A stretch of 64,000 bases of DNA from Terrabacter sp. Ter38 (GTDB lineage Bacteria > Actinomycetota > Actinomycetes > Actinomycetales > Dermatophilaceae). The notes under the pieces are model-generated. The model did no database searches. It was given only the letters and a program-made list of their open reading frames with translations, and had not been told where the DNA came from. Position 1 is the stretch's first letter; each line of letters starts with the position of its first letter. The stretch spans positions 1 to 64,000 of the forward strand of contig NZ_JALJRZ010000009.1 of assembly GCF_024519435.1 (NCBI RefSeq), given 5' to 3'. Below are positions 26,896 through 35,909 of this stretch, piece by piece. The position numbers were made by a program, and so were the translations under genes.

Positions 26896-27717
26896 TCAGC
26901 GCGCGAGTCGTCCGATGAGGGCCGCCGCGCAGACGATGCCGGCGACGGCGCTCCCTGCGAGCACCGCGAAGTCGACCCAGTAGCTCGTCGGTGTTCCGAG
27001 CAGCAGCGCGCGCAGGGCCGACACCTCGTAGGTCAACGGGTTGACATGGCTGATGACCTGGAGCCAGCCCGGCATGAGTGCGATCGGATAGAGCGCGTTC
27101 GAGGCGAAGAAGAGCGGCATCGTGATCGCCTGGCCGATCCCCATGAGCCGGTCGCGCTTGAGGGCGACACCGGCGATGCTCAGCGAGAGACAGGAGAAGA
27201 ACACGGCCCCCAGCATGACGACGACGACCACCCCGATCAGCCGCACGGGGTTCCACGTCATCGCGACGCCCATCACCGCCGCGACGACGACGACGATGGC
27301 TGCCTGGGCGACGGACCTGACACCGGCCGCGAAGGCCTTGCCGGCCACGAGGGCTGCCCGCGGTGTGGGCGTGACGAGCAGCTTGGTCAGCACGCCGGCA
27401 TCACGCTCCCAGATGATCTGGATGCCGTAGAAGATCGCGATGAACAGGGCCGACTGGGCGATGACGCCGGGCGCCAGGAAGTCGAGATAGGGGATGCCGC
27501 CCGTGGGGATCGCACGGATCTGGCTGAAGGTCGTGCCGAAGATGACGAGCCAGAGGATGGGTTGGATCGCCCGGGTGACGAGCTCGCTGCGGTCGTGCCG
27601 CAGCTTCTGGAGCTCGACGATGCAGAACGTGCCGATGCGTGAGGCGAGGAGCCCCACGCCGCTCCGGCTGTGCCGGTCATCCCAGACGGCGGGCGGTTCG
27701 ACGAGTTGCTCGGACAC
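26896..27717 (-). CDS. ABC-2 type transporter permease (DrrB-like)
   Basis: A 273-residue permease with six membrane helices. It contains the ABC-2 block IPYLDFLAPGVIAQSALFIAIFYGIQIIWERDAGVLTKLLVTPTPRAALVAGK, and PLFFASNALYPIALMPGWLQVISHVNPLTYEVSALR near the end. These match daunorubicin-type drug exporter permeases. Its start overlaps the ATPase 3' end by 41 bp. It forms the transporter together with the upstream ATPase; exported compound unknown. Confidence 0.88.
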   Translation of the reverse strand: MSEQLVEPPAVWDDRHSRSGVGLLASRIGTFCIVELQKLRHDRSELVTRAIQPILWLVIFGTTFSQIRAIPTGGIPYLDFLAPGVIAQSALFIAIFYGIQIIWERDAGVLTKLLVTPTPRAALVAGKAFAAGVRSVAQAAIVVVVAAVMGVAMTWNPVRLIGVVVVVMLGAVFFSCLSLSIAGVALKRDRLMGIGQAITMPLFFASNALYPIALMPGWLQVISHVNPLTYEVSALRALLLGTPTSYWVDFAVLAGSAVAGIVCAAALIGRLAR

Positions 27718-28492
27718 CGCGCAGCCCTCCCTTCTCGCCGTCGACGTCGTGATCTCCCAGAGCCTCGCCGGTGTGGTGACGGAAGACGTCCTCGAGGCTG
27801 GCCCCCTCCCCGGCGGCGGCCTTGAGCTCGTCAGGGGAGCCGAGGGCGCGCAGGGCGCCGCGGTGCATGAGGGCGACCCGGTCGCAGAGCGCGTCGGCCT
27901 CCTCCATGTAGTGGGTCGTGAGCAGCACCGTCATCCCGTGGTCACGCTGCATCTGCGCCACCCGCAGCCAGACGCTGTCGCGGGCGACGGGGTCGAGCCC
28001 GACCGTGGGCTCGTCGAGGACGAGGAGCGCGGGGCGGTTGACGAGGGCCTGCGCGAGCTCGAGACGGCGCACCATGCCGCCGGAGTAGGTCGACGCCAGT
28101 CGCGACTCGTCGCCACGCAGGTCGACCATCTCGAGGACCTCGTCGACGCGAGCACGCCGCTCACGCCGGGGGACGTCGAAGAGGCGGGCGAACCACTCGA
28201 CGTTCTCACGCCCCGTCAGGGCTCCCTCGATGGACAGCTGCTGCGGCACGTAGCCGAGGGACCGGCGCACGACCATCGCCTGGGTGCGGACCGAGCGCCC
28301 GAAGACCTCGACCTCGCCGGTCTGGAGTGGCAGCAGGGTGTTGAGCAGCCGGATCGTCGTCGTCTTGCCGGCGCCGTTGGGCCCGAGCAGCCCGAAGCAC
28401 TCGCCCGCTTCGACAGCCAGGGTCAGGTCGTCGACCGCCCGGTGCGTCCCGAACCGGTAGCCCAGGCCCCGGATGTCGATGGCAGAGCTCAT
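27677..28492 (-). CDS. ABC transporter ATP-binding protein (DrrA-like)
   Basis: A 271-residue ATPase, with Walker A GPNGAGKTTTIR, Q-loop VPQQLSIEGALTGRENVEWFARLF, signature YSGGMVRR, Walker B LLVLDEPTVGLDP and TTHYMEEADALCDR. The Q-loop and signature are typical of the DrrA drug-exporter branch. The ATG (28490-28492) overlaps the marR stop in an ATGA junction. The 3' end overlaps the permease start, so marR, ATPase and permease are one tightly coupled unit, and regulation by the MarR repressor is expected. Confidence 0.9.
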   Translation of the reverse strand: MSSAIDIRGLGYRFGTHRAVDDLTLAVEAGECFGLLGPNGAGKTTTIRLLNTLLPLQTGEVEVFGRSVRTQAMVVRRSLGYVPQQLSIEGALTGRENVEWFARLFDVPRRERRARVDEVLEMVDLRGDESRLASTYSGGMVRRLELAQALVNRPALLVLDEPTVGLDPVARDSVWLRVAQMQRDHGMTVLLTTHYMEEADALCDRVALMHRGALRALGSPDELKAAAGEGASLEDVFRHHTGEALGDHDVDGEKGGLRGVRATRRTARRLG

Positions 28493-29028
28493 GGACGATC
28501 GCCGACCGCCGGCTCGTCGGGGTGGTCGGGCCCCGGGGCCACGGTGACGGCGGGCGCGGAGGTCGCCGCCGCCTCGGGAGCCTCCGGCAGGTCCGCAGCG
28601 ATGCGGGCGATGGTCGGCAGCGCGGCCGCCAGGCGGGCTCGGTCCGCGGCAGGAAGCCCAGCCAGCGCCACGGCCGTGGACTGCGCGCGACGGTCGCGCC
28701 ACTGCTCCAGGCCTGCGCGGGCCGAGGGGGTCAGGTCGAGGCGGGCCACTCGGCGGTCGCTCGCGTCGCGCTCACGCACGAGCACCCCGAGCCCGAGCAG
28801 CTGGCCGACGAGGGTCGAGACCGTGTTGGCGGCGAGACCGAGCACCCGGGCCGCCTGGGCCACGGTGACCCCGGGGTTGCGGCGAACGACGCGGAGCAGC
28901 TCGAGCTGGGCCCCGGACAGGGCGAGCTCGGGCAGGGGCGCGCCGACGATCCGCCGCGACCGGCGCCGCAGGAGTCCGATGACGTCGTAGAGGTCGTCCG
29001 CCAGTCCAGCCACGTTCTCGTTGCTCAC
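28489..29028 (-). CDS. MarR-family transcriptional regulator
   Basis: A 179-residue regulator with a winged helix-turn-helix: LSGAQLELLRVVRRNPGVTVAQAARVLGLAANTVSTLVGQLLGLGVLVRERDASDRRVARLDLTPS spans residues 38-105. The Ala/Pro-rich C-terminal tail (about 150-179) is extra. It is the first gene of the drrAB-like operon and probably represses it in response to the exported compound. The GTG at 29028 has TAATCT (plus 29035-29040) 6 nt upstream; an operator overlapping it is likely, but no clear palindrome was seen. Confidence 0.88.
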   Translation of the reverse strand: MSNENVAGLADDLYDVIGLLRRRSRRIVGAPLPELALSGAQLELLRVVRRNPGVTVAQAARVLGLAANTVSTLVGQLLGLGVLVRERDASDRRVARLDLTPSARAGLEQWRDRRAQSTAVALAGLPAADRARLAAALPTIARIAADLPEAPEAAATSAPAVTVAPGPDHPDEPAVGDRP

Positions 29029-29110
29029 GCTCGAAGATTACGTCTGTCGCAGAGGGGTGGCCAGAGAAGCTGCGAGGACGACAGGATCCGTCCCGGGCTA
29101 CGAGAAGGCC

Positions 29111-29184
29111 CCCGGGTCCTGACGTGCAGGAACCCGGGCGTCTGGTGGTGTCGAGGGGGGACGTGAACTCTCATCGTCCCTCGG
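29111..29184 (-). repeat. Decayed 3' end of tRNA-Leu plus its terminator hairpin
   Basis: Positions 29146-29184 repeat the 3' end of the tRNA-Leu at 30267: the first 15 bases (encoded CCA, discriminator and acceptor strand) are identical, and the T-arm follows with mismatches that break its stem. Next to it a hairpin at 29111-29138 (CCCGGGT...ACCCGGG with inner CCTG/CAGG) mirrors the terminator at 30230-30260. The anticodon half is not recognisable. It could be a displaced attachment site or a dead tandem copy. The rest of the 303-bp gap 29029-29331 holds no gene I can see. Confidence 0.6.
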
Positions 29185-29331
29185 GCGCTCACGTACTCCG
29201 GACGGGGCACTGTGGCAGCGTGTCGCACGCGCGACGTCCTGGGAACCCCCCGGCGGGGGAGCGATCAGCCGCACGACTGCGCCGCCGTCTGGACGGAACG
29301 TGGACCACGGCGCCCTTGAAGGTGGCGGACC

Positions 29332-30039
29332 TCAGGCTGCAGGGTCCTCGGTGGCCCCTACCAGCGGAAACTCCACCAGGGCCTGCCCGGCGATGCGCGC
29401 CATCATCCAGGAGTCCAGCGCGGCGCCGGTGGCGCCGCCCACGAGGGGCATGCCGCGGCCGAGGTTCCCGAAGAGGCGCTTGTTCACGCGGCGCAGCAGG
29501 CGGAAGAAGATGGCCTTGTTGACGAGCATCAAGGCCCCCGGCGGCATCCGGCGAAGTCCGATCCGCCACAGCTTGCCTGCCCCGAAGCCTTCCTCGGGGA
29601 TCACCTCGTCAGAGCGTGAGGCGACGATGGTGAGCAGCACGGCGGTGCGGACCTCCGGTTGGCGCACGTCGTAGCCGCGGACGACGGCGATCGCCCCGAC
29701 CATGCGGGTGGCCACCAGGTAGAACTCCGCAAGATTCACCGGGAGCGCGACGGGCAGCGTCACGTAGCCGCCGACGCCAGTGAGGAAACCACCGACGGCG
29801 CCGAGGGCGAGGTGATTGCGCACCAGCGTCTCGACGGCCTCCTCGGCATCGTCGGCACCACGCAGCGCGGCGTCGGCGACCTGGGCCGCCGACCGGATCG
29901 GTCCCAGTCCGTCGAGCCCCGTGTCGAGCACCACGCGGCCGATGGGGCCGGCATGCTCGCGACCAGCAGCCGGAAGCGCCGACGCGGTGCGCCGCTCGAT
30001 GTCTCCGGCCTTGGGCCTCAGCGACTCCAGCCAACCCAT
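29332..30039 (-). CDS. EcsC family protein
   Basis: A 235-residue protein with the EcsC family core: a conserved glycine-rich hydrophobic segment (LALGAVGGFLTGVGGYVTLPVALPVNLAEFYLVATRMVGAIAVVRGYD) and GRGMPLVGGATGAALDSWMMARIAGQALVEFP near the end. The function is unknown; membrane association is likely. The ATG at 30039 follows a CAGACT -10-like hexamer by 7 nt. It is the only gene between the intact tRNA-Leu and the decayed tRNA 3' copy, so it may be cargo of an old insertion. Confidence 0.82.
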   Translation of the reverse strand: MGWLESLRPKAGDIERRTASALPAAGREHAGPIGRVVLDTGLDGLGPIRSAAQVADAALRGADDAEEAVETLVRNHLALGAVGGFLTGVGGYVTLPVALPVNLAEFYLVATRMVGAIAVVRGYDVRQPEVRTAVLLTIVASRSDEVIPEEGFGAGKLWRIGLRRMPPGALMLVNKAIFFRLLRRVNKRLFGNLGRGMPLVGGATGAALDSWMMARIAGQALVEFPLVGATEDPAA

Positions 30040-30229
30040 GAACCCCAGTCTGGCAGAACCGGGGCTCCGGAAGCCATGGCCGTCTGGACGTCCTCCGTGG
30101 CTGCCCGGACCCTCGTCTGCCCTGGCGACGGGGCGGACCGCAAGGGCCCAGGACGGATTCGGACGGGTGCGCAGCGTGCCTCGACGGAGGGCGACCGTGC
30201 GCACGAGGCCAACCCGGACATGACAACGA

Positions 30230-30260
30230 CCCCGAGCCTCTGACCTGCAGAAACTCGGGG
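30230..30260 (-). terminator. Hairpin terminator of tRNA-Leu
   Basis: CCCCGAG and CTCGGGG form a 7-bp outer stem, with TCTG/CAGA inside and a short loop. It starts 7 bp past the tRNA 3' end on the minus strand. There is no long U-tract, as usual in this high-GC genome. Confidence 0.7.
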
Positions 30261-30266
30261 CCGAAC

Positions 30267-30353
30267 TGGTGTCGAGGGGGGGACTTGAACCCCCACGCCC
30301 GTTAAGGGCACTAGCACCTCAAGCTAGCGCGTCTGCCATTCCGCCACCCCGAC
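30267..30353 (-). tRNA. tRNA-Leu (anticodon GAG)
   Basis: Read on the minus strand it starts GTCGGGG and ends CCTCGAC-A-CCA, giving a 7-bp acceptor stem with one G-U pair and encoded CCA (30267-30269). The anticodon stem CTAGC/GCTAG encloses loop TTGAGGT, anticodon GAG, reading CUC. A long variable arm (TGCCCTTAACGGGC) and T-arm GGGGG-TTCAAGT-CCCCC confirm a class II tRNA-Leu. It is the only intact tRNA in the window. Its 3' end is repeated imperfectly at 29146. Confidence 0.95.
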
Positions 30354-30474
30354 AAGGTGTTGCAAGGGGCTCGTGCGATTCCCTTGCGGCGAGGCGAAAC
30401 GTTACACGGGGCCTGACGAAAAGGCCAAACGGGCGGCCGCGGGCGTCAGGAGGCAGCGGCATACGCTGATCGGC

Positions 30475-31845
30475 ATGAGCCACGCCGACGCCGAACGCAC
30501 CGTGACGACCGCCGCACCCACCGACGCACCGACCGCCGTGACCCCCGAGCAGGAGGTCGTGCGGATCTGCGCCGAGCTCATCCGCATCGACTCGTCCAAC
30601 TACGGTGACGGGTCGGGCCCGGGGGAGCGCCAGGCGGCCGAGTACGTGATGGAGCAGCTCGACGAGGTGGGCCTGGAGGGCACCCTGCTCGAGAGTGAGC
30701 CGGGTCGCGCGACGGTCGTCGTGCGCCTCGAGGGAGAGGACTCCTCGCGACCCGGGCTCGCGGTCCACGGCCACCTCGACGTGGTCCCGGCCGATGCCGC
30801 GGACTGGCAGGTCGACCCGTTCGCCGCCGAGGAGCGCGACGGCTGCATCTGGGGCCGGGGGGCCGTCGACATGAAGGACATGGACGCGATGATCCTCGCG
30901 AACATCCGTCACTTCGCCCGGACGGGCACCAGGCCGGCCCGCGACACGACGTTCGTCTTCTTCGCCGACGAGGAGGCGGGCGGCACCTACGGCAGCCACT
31001 GGCTCGTCGACCACCACCCGCAGTGGTTCGAGGGTGTCACCGAGGCGATCAGCGAGGTCGGCGGCTACAGCGTCACGGTGCCGACGCCGGAAGGCCAGCG
31101 GCGCGCGTACCTCCTCCAGACCGCGGAGAAGGGCATCGCCTGGCTGCGGCTGCGCGCTCACGGACGGGCCGGGCACGGCTCGGTGCCCAACGACGAGAAC
31201 GCCATCGTCCGACTGGCTGCGGCCATCGGCCGGATCGCCGCCCACGAGTGGCCACGCGAGTACATCGCCTCGGTCCGCGAGCTGCTCGACACGTTGGGCA
31301 CCCTCACCGGGCTCTCGTCCACCGACAGCGACCTCGAGCCGCTGCTCGCCACGCTCGGAGGGGCCCAGGGCTTCGTGCGGGGCACGCTGCGTGACACCGC
31401 CAACGTCACCATGCTCGAGTCGGGCTACAAGCACAACGTCATCCCCCAGACGGCGACGGCGGCTGTCGACTGCCGCTTCCTGCCTGGCCACGAGGACGCC
31501 CTCATGGCCACGATCCGGGAGCTGGCCGGCGAGCACCTCGAGGTCGAGGTGGTGCACCGCGACGTCGCCATCGAGTCCCCGTTCTCCGGCGACCTCGTGG
31601 AGTCGATGAAGCAGGCGCTGCTGCGTGAGGACCCCGAGGCCGTCGTGCTGCCGTACTGCCTGTCCGGAGGCACCGACAACAAGGCGCTGAGCCGCCTCGG
31701 GATCAGCGGCTACGGCTTCGCGCCGCTGCGCCTGCCGGCCGATCTCGACTTCGCGCCGATGTTCCACGGCATCGACGAGCGTGTGCCCACGTCGTCGCTC
31801 CGGTTCGGGGCGCGGGTCCTCGGCGACTTCCTGCGCTCCTGCTGA
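30475..31845 (+). CDS. M20-family metallopeptidase
   Basis: A 456-residue dinuclear-zinc peptidase/deacylase. It shows metal motif HGHLDVVPAD, RGAVDMKD, catalytic FFADEEAGG, the lid domain LRLRAHGRAGHGSVPNDENAI, and the C-terminal SGGTDNKALSRLG with FHGIDERVP. This is the M20/M25/M40 pattern (dipeptidase, carboxypeptidase or acyl-amino acid hydrolase); the substrate is not predictable. The ATG at 30475 follows TACGCT (30462-30467) by 7 nt. The -10 overlaps one of the dispersed CGGCATAC words (30457-30464). Confidence 0.9.
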   Translation: MSHADAERTVTTAAPTDAPTAVTPEQEVVRICAELIRIDSSNYGDGSGPGERQAAEYVMEQLDEVGLEGTLLESEPGRATVVVRLEGEDSSRPGLAVHGHLDVVPADAADWQVDPFAAEERDGCIWGRGAVDMKDMDAMILANIRHFARTGTRPARDTTFVFFADEEAGGTYGSHWLVDHHPQWFEGVTEAISEVGGYSVTVPTPEGQRRAYLLQTAEKGIAWLRLRAHGRAGHGSVPNDENAIVRLAAAIGRIAAHEWPREYIASVRELLDTLGTLTGLSSTDSDLEPLLATLGGAQGFVRGTLRDTANVTMLESGYKHNVIPQTATAAVDCRFLPGHEDALMATIRELAGEHLEVEVVHRDVAIESPFSGDLVESMKQALLREDPEAVVLPYCLSGGTDNKALSRLGISGYGFAPLRLPADLDFAPMFHGIDERVPTSSLRFGARVLGDFLRSC

Positions 31846-31867
31846 GGACGCCCGGCGTACGCGTCGG

Positions 31868-32053
31868 TCAGGCCGTGCGCTCGACGCGCATGATCCGGCG
31901 GCGCAGCCACATCCGACGCACGCCACCCTCGTAGACGACCGTGCGCGACAGTTCCCAACGGCCGTACTCGGCGTGCTCACGCACCGCCTGTCTGGCCTGG
32001 GCCTTCGACGTGTGGCGGTCGAACGTGAGGACCCGGTACTCGTACTCCGTCAT
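31868..32053 (-). CDS. DUF5703 family small protein
   Basis: A 61-residue basic protein beginning MTEYEYRVLTFDRHTSKAQARQAV and ending with an arginine-rich strand MWLRRRIMRVERTA. It matches the small actinobacterial DUF5703 family, function unknown. The ATG at 32053 follows a CAGAAT hexamer by 8 nt. Its 3' end is convergent with the M20 peptidase, 22 bp apart. Confidence 0.78.
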   Translation of the reverse strand: MTEYEYRVLTFDRHTSKAQARQAVREHAEYGRWELSRTVVYEGGVRRMWLRRRIMRVERTA

Positions 32054-32233
32054 CGCCGTCCATTCTGACACCAACCGTGACCCCTCCGAGACCGTATGCG
32101 CGGCGTGGCGGTCAGGTGACCGCGGTACCGTCGCTGGGTCATCCGGCCGCGTGCCGGACCTGGGTGGTCCGCGCGGCGAGCAGGGGAACCGCCTGGCCCA
32201 GCCCGGCGTCAAGGGCCCAGGAGGTCACCACAC

Positions 32234-33028
32234 ATGAAATGGAACACCCGCCGCATCGCGGCAGCAGCCATCGTCCTGTCAGGCGTGCTCGGCGTCGCGG
32301 CCTGTGGCAAGAGCGAGAGCCCGGCACCCGCGACGGGCCAGACGCAGGCCAGCTCGGCCACCACGACGAGCGATGCGCCGGCCGCCGGTCAGCCGTACAA
32401 GGACAAGGCGGCCTTCGTCGCCGCCATGAAGGCCGCGGGCAAGAACGCCACGACCGCCCACGTCACGATGGCGATGGACGCCGCCGGCCAGAAGATCGCC
32501 ATCGCCGGTGACACGAAGGTCGACGCGAGCAACCCGGCGATGAAGATGACGATGGACATGGGCTCCTCGATGAAGCTCGACATGGTCCTCGTCGACAAGA
32601 AGGTCTACATGAAGGGCTTCCCGGGCCTCGCCGCGGGCAAGTGGGCCGTCATCGACAGCAGCTCGACGCTCGGCAAGCAGCTCTCGACGTCGCTCGACCA
32701 GGCCGACCCGACCAAGATGTACGACCAGTTCGGCGCGGCCGTCCAGGACGTCAAGTACGTCGGTGAGGACACCGTCGACGGTGAGAAGACGTGGAAGTAC
32801 GACCTGACCCTCGACACCACCGCGATGCAGGCCCAGCTGCCCGCCGCCGAGAAGACGAAGATGCCCGCCACCATCACGTACACCGCGTGGCTCGACGAGA
32901 AGAACCAGCTGCGCAAGGTCACCTTCGACCTCTCCGGCGTCAAGGCCGAGATGACGATGAGCAAGTACGGAGAGCCGGTCGACATCACCGCCCCGCCGGC
33001 CGCCGACACCGTCAAGGCGCCCCTGTGA
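32234..33028 (+). CDS. LppX/LprAFG-like lipoprotein
   Basis: A 264-residue exported lipoprotein. The signal peptide (MKWNTRRIAAAAIVLSGVLG) ends in lipobox VAAC, with Cys24 as the acylation site, followed by a Ser/Thr/Ala/Pro linker. The mature part resembles the LppX/LprG fold that binds lipids (VSLV-type strands ITYTAWLDEKNQLRKVTFDLS near the end). It is rich in methionine (KMTMDMGSSMKLDM). AGGAGG lies about 10 nt before the ATG. A stable hairpin at 33090-33116 follows. A role in lipid shuttling is inferred from family resemblance only. Confidence 0.82.
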   Translation: MKWNTRRIAAAAIVLSGVLGVAACGKSESPAPATGQTQASSATTTSDAPAAGQPYKDKAAFVAAMKAAGKNATTAHVTMAMDAAGQKIAIAGDTKVDASNPAMKMTMDMGSSMKLDMVLVDKKVYMKGFPGLAAGKWAVIDSSSTLGKQLSTSLDQADPTKMYDQFGAAVQDVKYVGEDTVDGEKTWKYDLTLDTTAMQAQLPAAEKTKMPATITYTAWLDEKNQLRKVTFDLSGVKAEMTMSKYGEPVDITAPPAADTVKAPL

Positions 33029-33089
33029 TGCAGGTCTGACACGCCACATGGGCGACGGGTGAACGGCCCGCCAACCACGCGTGAACGGT

Positions 33090-33116
33090 CCCGCAGCGAG
33101 CACGGCTCGCTGCGGG
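33090..33116 (+). terminator. 12-bp stem hairpin after lipoprotein gene
   Basis: CCCGCAGCGAGC (33090-33101) pairs exactly with GCTCGCTGCGGG (33105-33116) around loop ACG. It lies 62 bp past the lipoprotein stop and before the next promoter. There is no U-tract. Confidence 0.7.
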
Positions 33117-33189
33117 ATCGCTGTGTTCCCGGGCGTTTCCGGGCCCGGAATGGGTGCCTTCGGTCGTGTGGGTCGACTACGGTCGAGGC

Positions 33190-33603
<414 letters not shown>

Positions 33604-33660
33604 CCTCGGCGCCGCTCAGCGCGAGCGGTCCCGCACCCGATCGGGAGCGGCGCGCGCGCG

Positions 33661-34596
33661 TCAGGCCGAGACGTCGTCCAGGGCGGCCACGATCTCCGAC
33701 GGCAGGGCGAGCTCGAGACTGGCCAGCGCGGAGCGCAGCTGAGCGGCCGTCCGGGCGCCGACGATGGGCGCCGCCACGCCGGGCCGGTCGCGCAGCCACG
33801 CCAAGGCAACCTCGCCGGGCTTGGCCCCGAGGCCTCGGGCGGCCATCGCCACCGCGTCGGCGACGCGCGTGGTCTGCCCATCGAGGAAGCGCTCGGCGAA
33901 GCCCGGGAAGTCGCTCGAGGCCGCGCGCGATCCCGAGGGTATGCCGTTGCGGTACTTGCCGGTCAGCACGCCCCGTCCCAGCGGTGACCACGGGAGCAGC
34001 CCGAAGCCGAGCGACGTCGCGGCCGGCGCGACCTCGTGCTCGGGCGTACGGCATACCAAGGAGTACTCGATCTCGTTGGCCACCAGAGGGATTCGGGCCG
34101 ACTCGAGCACGCTGAAGGCGCGCGCGGACTGCCAGCCGGAGTAGTTGGAGACGCCGACGTAACGGGCCCGGCCCGACGTCGCCGCCCATTCGAGCGCGGA
34201 GAGCGTCTCGGAGAGCGGCACCTCGTCGGACCACGTGTGCGCGAGCCAAAGGTCGACGTGGTCGGTGCCGAGGCGGCGCAGCGACGTGTCGAGCTGGGCC
34301 ATGAGCCCGCGCCGCGACACGTCGACCCGTCGCTCGCCACCGGCCCGGGAGATGCCCGCCTTGGTGCAGACGACGATGTCGTCGCGCGGGACCGTGCCGT
34401 CCAGCAGGCCTCCGAGGATGGTCTCGGCGTCTCCGCCGCCGTAGCCGTAGGCCGTGTCGACGAGGTTGCCGCCCGCCTCGACGAACGCGCGCAGGTGGTC
34501 GCCGGCCTCGTGGCGGTCGACGGCGTTGCCCCAGAGCATCGTGCCGAGGGCGAGAGGGGTGACCGTGAGACCGGACGAGCCGAGACGCCTGCGCAT
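33661..34596 (-). CDS. Aldo/keto reductase
   Basis: A 311-residue NADPH-dependent (beta/alpha)8-barrel reductase. Catalytic features: NLVDTAYGYGGGDAE (Asp, Tyr), the active-site lysine in VVCTKAG, WLAHTW with His, and LLPWSPLGRGVLTGKY in the cofactor region. It is close to the Kv-beta/YghZ-like AKR group. The substrate is unknown. The ATG at 34596 follows TACCGT (plus 34604-34609) by 7 nt. Two GGCATAC-type words fall inside the gene and use rare ATA and GTA codons. Divergent from the LLM gene. Confidence 0.88.
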   Translation of the reverse strand: MRRRLGSSGLTVTPLALGTMLWGNAVDRHEAGDHLRAFVEAGGNLVDTAYGYGGGDAETILGGLLDGTVPRDDIVVCTKAGISRAGGERRVDVSRRGLMAQLDTSLRRLGTDHVDLWLAHTWSDEVPLSETLSALEWAATSGRARYVGVSNYSGWQSARAFSVLESARIPLVANEIEYSLVCRTPEHEVAPAATSLGFGLLPWSPLGRGVLTGKYRNGIPSGSRAASSDFPGFAERFLDGQTTRVADAVAMAARGLGAKPGEVALAWLRDRPGVAAPIVGARTAAQLRSALASLELALPSEIVAALDDVSA

Positions 34597-34671
34597 GCCT
34601 CGAACGGTAGTGGGCGACGTCGCACCCCGAGCGGCCGCCACGTCGGCGACCGCGCCGATAGCCTGCGATCC

Positions 34672-35769
34672 ATGAGGATCGGTGTGAATCTCGGCTACTG
34701 GGGACGCGGGACGACGGGGCAGGACCAGGTGGCGGTGGCACAGGCCGCCGACCGGCTCGGCTACGACAGCGTGTGGGTGGCGGAGGCGTACGGCTCGGAC
34801 AGCCCGACGATGCTCGCGTGGATCGGGGCCCTGACCGAGCACGTCGACCTCGGCTCGGCCGTCATGCAGATCCCGGGACGGACCCCGGCGATGACGGCGA
34901 TGACCGCGGCGACGATCGACACGATGTCCGGCGGCCGGTTCCGGCTGGGGCTCGGAGTGTCCGGTCCGCAGGTGAGCGAGGGCTGGCACGGCGTCCCGTT
35001 CCGCAGCCCGCTCGGCCGCACGCGCGACTACGTCGAGATCGTGCGGGCCGCGCTGCGCCGAGACACGGTGACCCACGCCGGGCCGCACTACCCGCTCCCG
35101 CTCCCGGGCGGACCGGGCAAGCCGCTCAAGCTCTCCGCGCGGCCCGTGCGCCCTGACCTCCCGGTCTACCTCGCGGCGGTCGGCCCCAAGAACCTCGAGC
35201 TGACCGGGGAGATCGCCGACGGCTGGCTCGCGATCTTCTTCAGCCCCGAGCACGCCGCCGACCTGCTCACCACCCTCGAGACGGGCCGACGCCGGGGTGG
35301 ACGAGGCCCTGTGGACGCACCGATGACGGGCTTCGACGTCGTCGCGACGACGCCGGTCGTCCTCGTCGACGACGTCGCGGAGGCGGCGGACCACGTGCGC
35401 GACTACTGCGCGCTCTACATCGGCGGCATGGGCTCGCGCGAGCAGAACTTCTACAACCAGCTCGCGTGCCGGATGGGCTTCGAGGAGGACGCGGCGCGCA
35501 TCCAGGACCTCTACCTCGCCGGCCGCCACCGCGAAGCCGCCGCTGCCGTGCCGCTCGAGTTCATCGACGAGACGGCGCTGCTCGGCTCGCCGCATCGGAT
35601 CGCCCGACGACTCGGTCGCTACGAGGAGGCCGGAGTCACGACGCTCGCCGTCGCCGTCGGCGGGGGCATGACCCGTGACCAGGCCCTCGCCACGCTGCAG
35701 GTGGTCGCCGGGATCGCGGGGCTCGAACCATCCGGGGCGTCGGACGAGGCGGCCCCGGACGTTCCCTAG
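34672..35769 (+). CDS. LLM-class F420-dependent oxidoreductase
   Basis: A 365-residue luciferase-like enzyme. It has MRIGVNLGYWG, SVWVAEAYGSDSPTMLAWIGALT, VMQIPGRTPAMTAMTAATIDTMSGGRFRLGLGVSGPQV, and LPVYLAAVGPKNLELTGEIADGWL. This is the MER-like branch (methylenetetrahydromethanopterin-reductase-like F420 enzymes of actinobacteria). The substrate is unknown. The ATG at 34672 follows TAGCCT (34659-34664) by 7 nt. It is divergent from the aldo/keto reductase and a paralogue of the 12003 gene by family only. Confidence 0.88.
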   Translation: MRIGVNLGYWGRGTTGQDQVAVAQAADRLGYDSVWVAEAYGSDSPTMLAWIGALTEHVDLGSAVMQIPGRTPAMTAMTAATIDTMSGGRFRLGLGVSGPQVSEGWHGVPFRSPLGRTRDYVEIVRAALRRDTVTHAGPHYPLPLPGGPGKPLKLSARPVRPDLPVYLAAVGPKNLELTGEIADGWLAIFFSPEHAADLLTTLETGRRRGGRGPVDAPMTGFDVVATTPVVLVDDVAEAADHVRDYCALYIGGMGSREQNFYNQLACRMGFEEDAARIQDLYLAGRHREAAAAVPLEFIDETALLGSPHRIARRLGRYEEAGVTTLAVAVGGGMTRDQALATLQVVAGIAGLEPSGASDEAAPDVP

Positions 35770-35909
35770 GGATTCGTCTCCGCGCCGCCCTCCTCGAGAC
35801 CTCCCAGCCGGCGTTGTCGATAGGGTGCGACATTGTGCCCAGCGGCCGTCGCACCCTTTGGGGTGGCGACCCGTCCCGTCCCTCCTGCGCAGAAGGCCCA
35901 CCCTGACCC

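Noticed and set aside
29029-29331. A second functional tRNA gene
   Set aside because: Only the 3' quarter resembles tRNA-Leu; the T-stem is broken and no anticodon arm can be folded.
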